Position numbers and translations under genes: made by a program. Under the pieces are notes generated by a model. The model worked only from the letters and a program-made list of their open reading frames with translations, was not told the origin of the DNA and ran no database searches. Below are positions 17,773 through 20,801 of a DNA stretch of 20,801 nt, piece by piece; position 1 is the first letter of the stretch, and each line of letters starts with the position of its first letter. The DNA is from Ophioceras dolichostomum (lineage: Eukaryota > Ascomycota > Sordariomycetes > Magnaporthales > Ophioceraceae). The stretch is taken from the NCBI GenBank assembly GCA_003049485.1, contig PYST01000484.1:2848-23648 (forward strand), in the 5' to 3' direction.

Positions 17773-17960
17773 GGGGGAGGGGGGAAAGGGGGAGGGGTAT
17801 GGCAAGGGGTAGAAACGACAAAAAGCAAACATTGCAATGAGAAATATGTAAGAAGAAGAAGGGAAAAGAAAAGACCGAGAACCAAAAGGACTAGAAACGA
17901 AGGTGGAGTGGAGGAGGGAGGGAAGGGATGGAATGGCGTTGAAGCGGAAAAAGGGCGTCG
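17690..17960 (+). other. Long polypurine-biased tract
   Basis: About 270 bases are dominated by A and G on the plus strand (CT-rich on the minus strand). CT-rich stretches sit just upstream of transcription starts in many filamentous-fungus genes, so this could mark a leftward-transcribed promoter; no gene to match it is visible inside the window. Confidence 0.55.
17773..17797 (+). promoter_or_regulatory. G-quadruplex motif
   Basis: Four G-runs of 5, 6, 5 and 4 bases are separated by loops of A, AAA and A, an almost mirror-symmetric arrangement. This satisfies the usual G4 rule with very short loops and could also form a purine triplex. It lies inside the polypurine tract. Confidence 0.7.
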
Positions 17961-18046
17961 ACGAGAAACGTGTGAGGCTCCCATTCGACAGATATCGGCG
18001 CGCATCGGTGCAGTGTGGGAACCGTGGTTCAAACCACTTCTAGCTA

Positions 18047-18131
18047 ATTATTATTATTATTATTTTATGTCGCTCTCCCTCCCTCCCTCCCTCCTCAGGT
18101 GTGGTGGTGGTGCTGGTGGTTATGGTGGTGG
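18047..18131 (+). repeat. Cluster of three adjacent microsatellites
   Basis: An (ATT)n run at 18047-18064 is followed by a (CTCC)n run at about 18071-18096 and a (GGT)n-rich run at about 18098-18131. They lie where base-strand bias switches from purine-rich on the left to mixed or pyrimidine-rich on the right. Confidence 0.8.
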
Positions 18132-20162
18132 GAAAAAAAAATTGGAATCCCGACAGCTTGGGTCATAGAAAAAAAGAATTAGGCAAAAATGGAAGAGCGA
18201 AACTTCGCTGCAGGGTGGATGCGTGTCGCCAGGGATCCGCCCAGCCTGGATGGAGCCAGGGGGGTGGGTGTGGGAGCCAGGGTAGGTACGTAGTGGATGG
18301 AACGTGGAAGGGAGAGGGTGAAGCGGGCGGGTGAAGCGGCAGCCATTGGCCAAGCTGAACAGGGGGGCTCCTGGCTGAGCCGTCATGCTATCATCTCGGC
18401 TGGCAGAGGTCGCCGTTCTCCCAGCCGGCCGGACTCTTGTCATAATCCAGCCTTCTCTTTTCTTTTTGCAGCTCGTCCTGTCTCTTTGCGCTGTCTTCGA
18501 TGGATCTATATTTTTTTCTCAATTCCCCGACAGGTGTTTCGATATTTTGAACAAGCGACCCAGTGTCAGGGCCGCATCTCTACACTCGTTCAGAGTGGTT
18601 GCTTGCACGCGGCACCGCCGGACTCGGGCTCTTCTTGGTCAGCTTCGGTCTCGAGCAAGGCTGCGGCTCAAAATTTCGAAATTTCTGTGGTTCTCTTGGC
18701 TCTGTCACTCTCACCCATAGAGTCATCGCTCATCCTCTCTCGCCGGATGAGGCATGGAGGCAAGCATGATTGATGAGCGAGGGATATTACTCAATATTAA
18801 GTAGGAGGCTGGGTGAGGTGACAGGGTGCATGGTCGGGGAGGTTGAAGGATGGATGAGATGGACGGGATGGTGTGGAATTGGCATGTATTTCGTACGTGT
18901 CGGACCGTCTTCCTGGCTGAGACTGGACGAGCTTATTCCCAGGCTCCCTCTTCTGCCCCCTTTCTTAAGCATGGTTCGCATGGCTCGCCATGCTCCATTT
19001 CCATGCTGCCATGATGCTGAAATGTTGTGCGTTGGCACCATCTCCACAAGAACCACACACTCCCATCAGCATCATCATCGCCGACCGAGGGGATGGATGG
19101 GAGGGGCTCGAGGGGGCGTGTGGCCTTCTTGTGCGTCTTTTCCTTTTCCCACCCGTCCACCGCCAGCAGCAACCCGCCCCGTCATATGCTGCCTCCCGTG
19201 CCCACATTACTGTTTGTGGCTCGGTCTCGGAGGGTGGCCTCCAACGTATCTTCTGCGAGTGTCTCCCTTTCCCCGCCGCTGACCTCTGATGAGTGACCCT
19301 TCTTTTGTTGTGAGATTACTTCGGAGGTGCGCATGAAATCCTGTGGGTTTCTATCAAAAAGTGTGGAGGCTTGGTTCAAACTTCAGAGGCATCGGCCTGG
19401 CCCGAAACAACATTCGATGTTAATAACTGTTCTTCTCAATTCCCGAGAAAGCACTTTGGCACTTCGAAAAGGTCGAACGGATGGGACCCGAGCTAAGGCG
19501 GAGACGAACCGATGAACCGAGATGCCTCTACGCACAACACCTACTACGTAGTAGGCTAGGGCGAGATTTCGAAATTTGTGATGCCTGCTCTGGTGCCCTA
19601 GTGCCAGTCAGGGAGGACGAAAAGGGTAAAGAAGACGGCTGACTGAGGGTGTGAGACAAGGGACCATGGTGGCACCAGCCCACACCGAACCCACCTCGCT
19701 GTTTGGTCCAGTTTGAAACGAAGAAAAGTGGCAGGGGTTGCCGGGAAATTATCGCGAAATCCTTCTTTCCCAGGTGATGACGGTTATTTCTGATTCCACG
19801 CCTTCAGTTTTCGCTTTCCCAAAGAGTGGTTACCGATGTCTCGGGGCGGCAACGGTAATATCCACGACGACGTGCTGGCCAGTCCCTTGGATTTGCAGCC
19901 GGTGTGGCCGTTGGCGGCGGGACTGGCGGGCTGGCGGACTGGCGGACTGGCCGGCTCGCGGGCTGGTACTGATGGGCTTGCTTTGTTGCTGTTGGCTGAC
20001 TCTGTCCTGTCCCAGGCCCATGGACGCGGGTTTTCAGCTCGAACTGTTCTGGTCTTTTTCTGTCCCCTCCCTCCCTCCACCTCCGTTCCCAAATTCCCTG
20101 TCCTGCCCTCTCCCCCTACCCTGCGCCCGCCCTCCCTGGCCCTCGGCTGAGCCTGGGGGGGC
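18132..20162. other. Non-coding intergenic sequence, CT-rich in parts
   Basis: Plus-strand CT-rich runs lie at about 18400-18500 and 20041-20140. Near 18978-18993 there is a perfect inverted repeat GCATGGC-TC-GCCATGC. Degenerate ACTGGCGG units occur at about 19917-19965. A frame open from 19738 starts with TTG and is repetitive, so it is not accepted as a gene. Confidence 0.5.
19540..19555. promoter_or_regulatory. Perfect 16-bp palindrome CCTACTACGTAGTAGG
   Basis: All 16 bases equal their reverse complement. CTACGTAG-centred palindromes are seen often in Pezizomycotina intergenic DNA. It may be a dimeric factor site, but no factor is identified. Confidence 0.5.
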
Positions 20163-20203
20163 TTCCATGAGCGGTTCCATGAGCGGTTCCAGGAGCGGTT
20201 CCA
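20163..20203. repeat. 12-bp tandem repeat (TTCCATGAGCGG)3
   Basis: Three units of TTCCATGAGCGG (the third with AGG for ATG) plus a partial fourth. The period is divisible by three, so frames stay open and give Ser-Gly-Ser-Met type repeats, but there is no surrounding gene signal. Confidence 0.8.
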
Positions 20204-20801
20204 TTCCTCTGGCGCACCACCCGCGACCGCCCCCTTCCGTTTCCCCTTTGGCGAGTCAAATGTCCGCAGAGTTGGTTGAGGTGCGGAGTCCACACCGACC
20301 CCGAGTCCACAGTTCGTACAAACTTCGTACAAACTTCGTACAAACTTCCCGTAGTCAACCAGTTCAACAGTCCACACATAGGCTCTTCTTGCAGCAGGGT
20401 GGCAGCGCTGCAGTCACGCCTGTCCTGCACGCAAGCGAACGCACTTGTGTGTTAAACTGTTGACTGTGTGTGAACCACAAGTTTGCATGGCCGAATATAC
20501 TTCCTGTCCTTGTGTGTATGTGTTCTGGGTGTATGTGCGTGCACGCATGTATAGAATGGGCACGCACGCAAGCATGTACCACAATCCCCGCGCATTGCGG
20601 TGAACTGATGACGGAGGCTGGGCCCAGCAGCAGCCTGAACCCCCAGCCGCTGAGCCTACCAAGATGAGGGGAATGGCGTGCGACACCACCAGCCGGCAGA
20701 CCTCGACCCAAAATGTGGATGAGTTGTTCGTTGTTTGCAGCAGCACATCCCCTACTGGTGAAACGCGGTCCTTTTTTCGCCCCCCCTCCCCTTTGCCCCC
20801 C
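20204..20801. other. Right-edge non-coding sequence
   Basis: Besides the 11-bp repeat array at 20313-20345, it holds GT-rich and GCACGC-type words near 20510-20580 and a poly-C/T end. No start of a new gene is recognisable before the window edge. Confidence 0.45.
20313..20345. repeat. 11-bp tandem repeat (TTCGTACAAAC)3
   Basis: Three perfect consecutive copies of TTCGTACAAAC followed by a broken TTCCCG. A single TTCGTACAAACT copy also occurs near 13526, about 6.8 kb away in the same non-coding region. Confidence 0.85.

Noticed and set aside
17346..18032. 228-codon minus-strand frame, with hydrophobic stretch
   Set aside because: The apparent Leu/Phe/Pro/Ser-rich membrane segment is the translation of a CT-rich tract; no conserved residues.
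18020..18042. tRNA-like T-arm (GTGGTTCAAACCAC)
   Set aside because: No A box, anticodon arm or acceptor stem could be placed upstream or downstream.
19738..20463. 241-codon plus-strand frame with Ser-Gly-Ser repeats
   Set aside because: Starts with TTG; open only because of a 12-bp repeat and CT-rich composition; no family resemblance.

Overview
The window is nuclear DNA of a filamentous ascomycete, most likely a Sordariomycete. The evidence is short spliceosomal introns of 81-122 nt with GTGAGT/GTATGT donors, CTRAC-like branch sites and YAG acceptors, GC-rich codon use, and protein types (fungal MED21, a type II PI 4-kinase with very long disordered flanks, an SDT1-type nucleotidase) typical of Pezizomycotina. 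No bacterial, phage or viral signal was seen. The exact order or genus cannot be set from the sequence alone.

Layout. The left 12.3 kb is gene-dense: (1) a 1009-residue disordered, probably nuclear protein on the minus strand (233-3262); (2) a TDP2-like member of the endonuclease/exonuclease/phosphatase superfamily, minus strand (3780-4901); (3) facing away from it, a small fungal protein gene (5278-5808) interrupted by two in-frame TAG codons two codons apart; (4) a decayed foldback/MITE-like element (about 5900-6175); (5) a four-exon SDT1-type pyrimidine 5'-nucleotidase, plus strand (6611-7650); (6) the three-exon Mediator subunit MED21, minus strand (8159-8794), convergent with the nucleotidase; (7) the two-exon type II phosphatidylinositol 4-kinase LSB6, plus strand (9484-12348), divergent from MED21 across a 689-bp shared promoter region.

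The right 8.45 kb (12349-20801) has no credible protein-coding gene. It holds a 158-bp imperfect foldback just past LSB6, then a series of microsatellites, purine/pyrimidine-biased tracts, a G-quadruplex motif, short perfect palindromes and short tandem repeats. The purine-rich tracts lie mostly at 15.7-17.9 kb and plus-strand CT-rich tracts reappear from 18.4 kb, which fits a long intergenic or regulatory region, perhaps with non-coding transcripts or the long leader of a gene beyond the right edge.

The genes do not form a pathway. They are independent housekeeping functions (DNA repair-type phosphodiesterase, nucleotide salvage, transcription, phosphoinositide signalling) next to one lineage-specific small gene. 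The observation most worth testing is the UAG-CAC-UAG interruption at 5359-5367: the second UAG lies in the loop of a perfect 5-bp hairpin, the kind of context in which Sordariomycetes carry out A-to-I mRNA editing (UAG to UGG) in sexual tissue. The competing explanation is simple nonsense or RIP-type decay.
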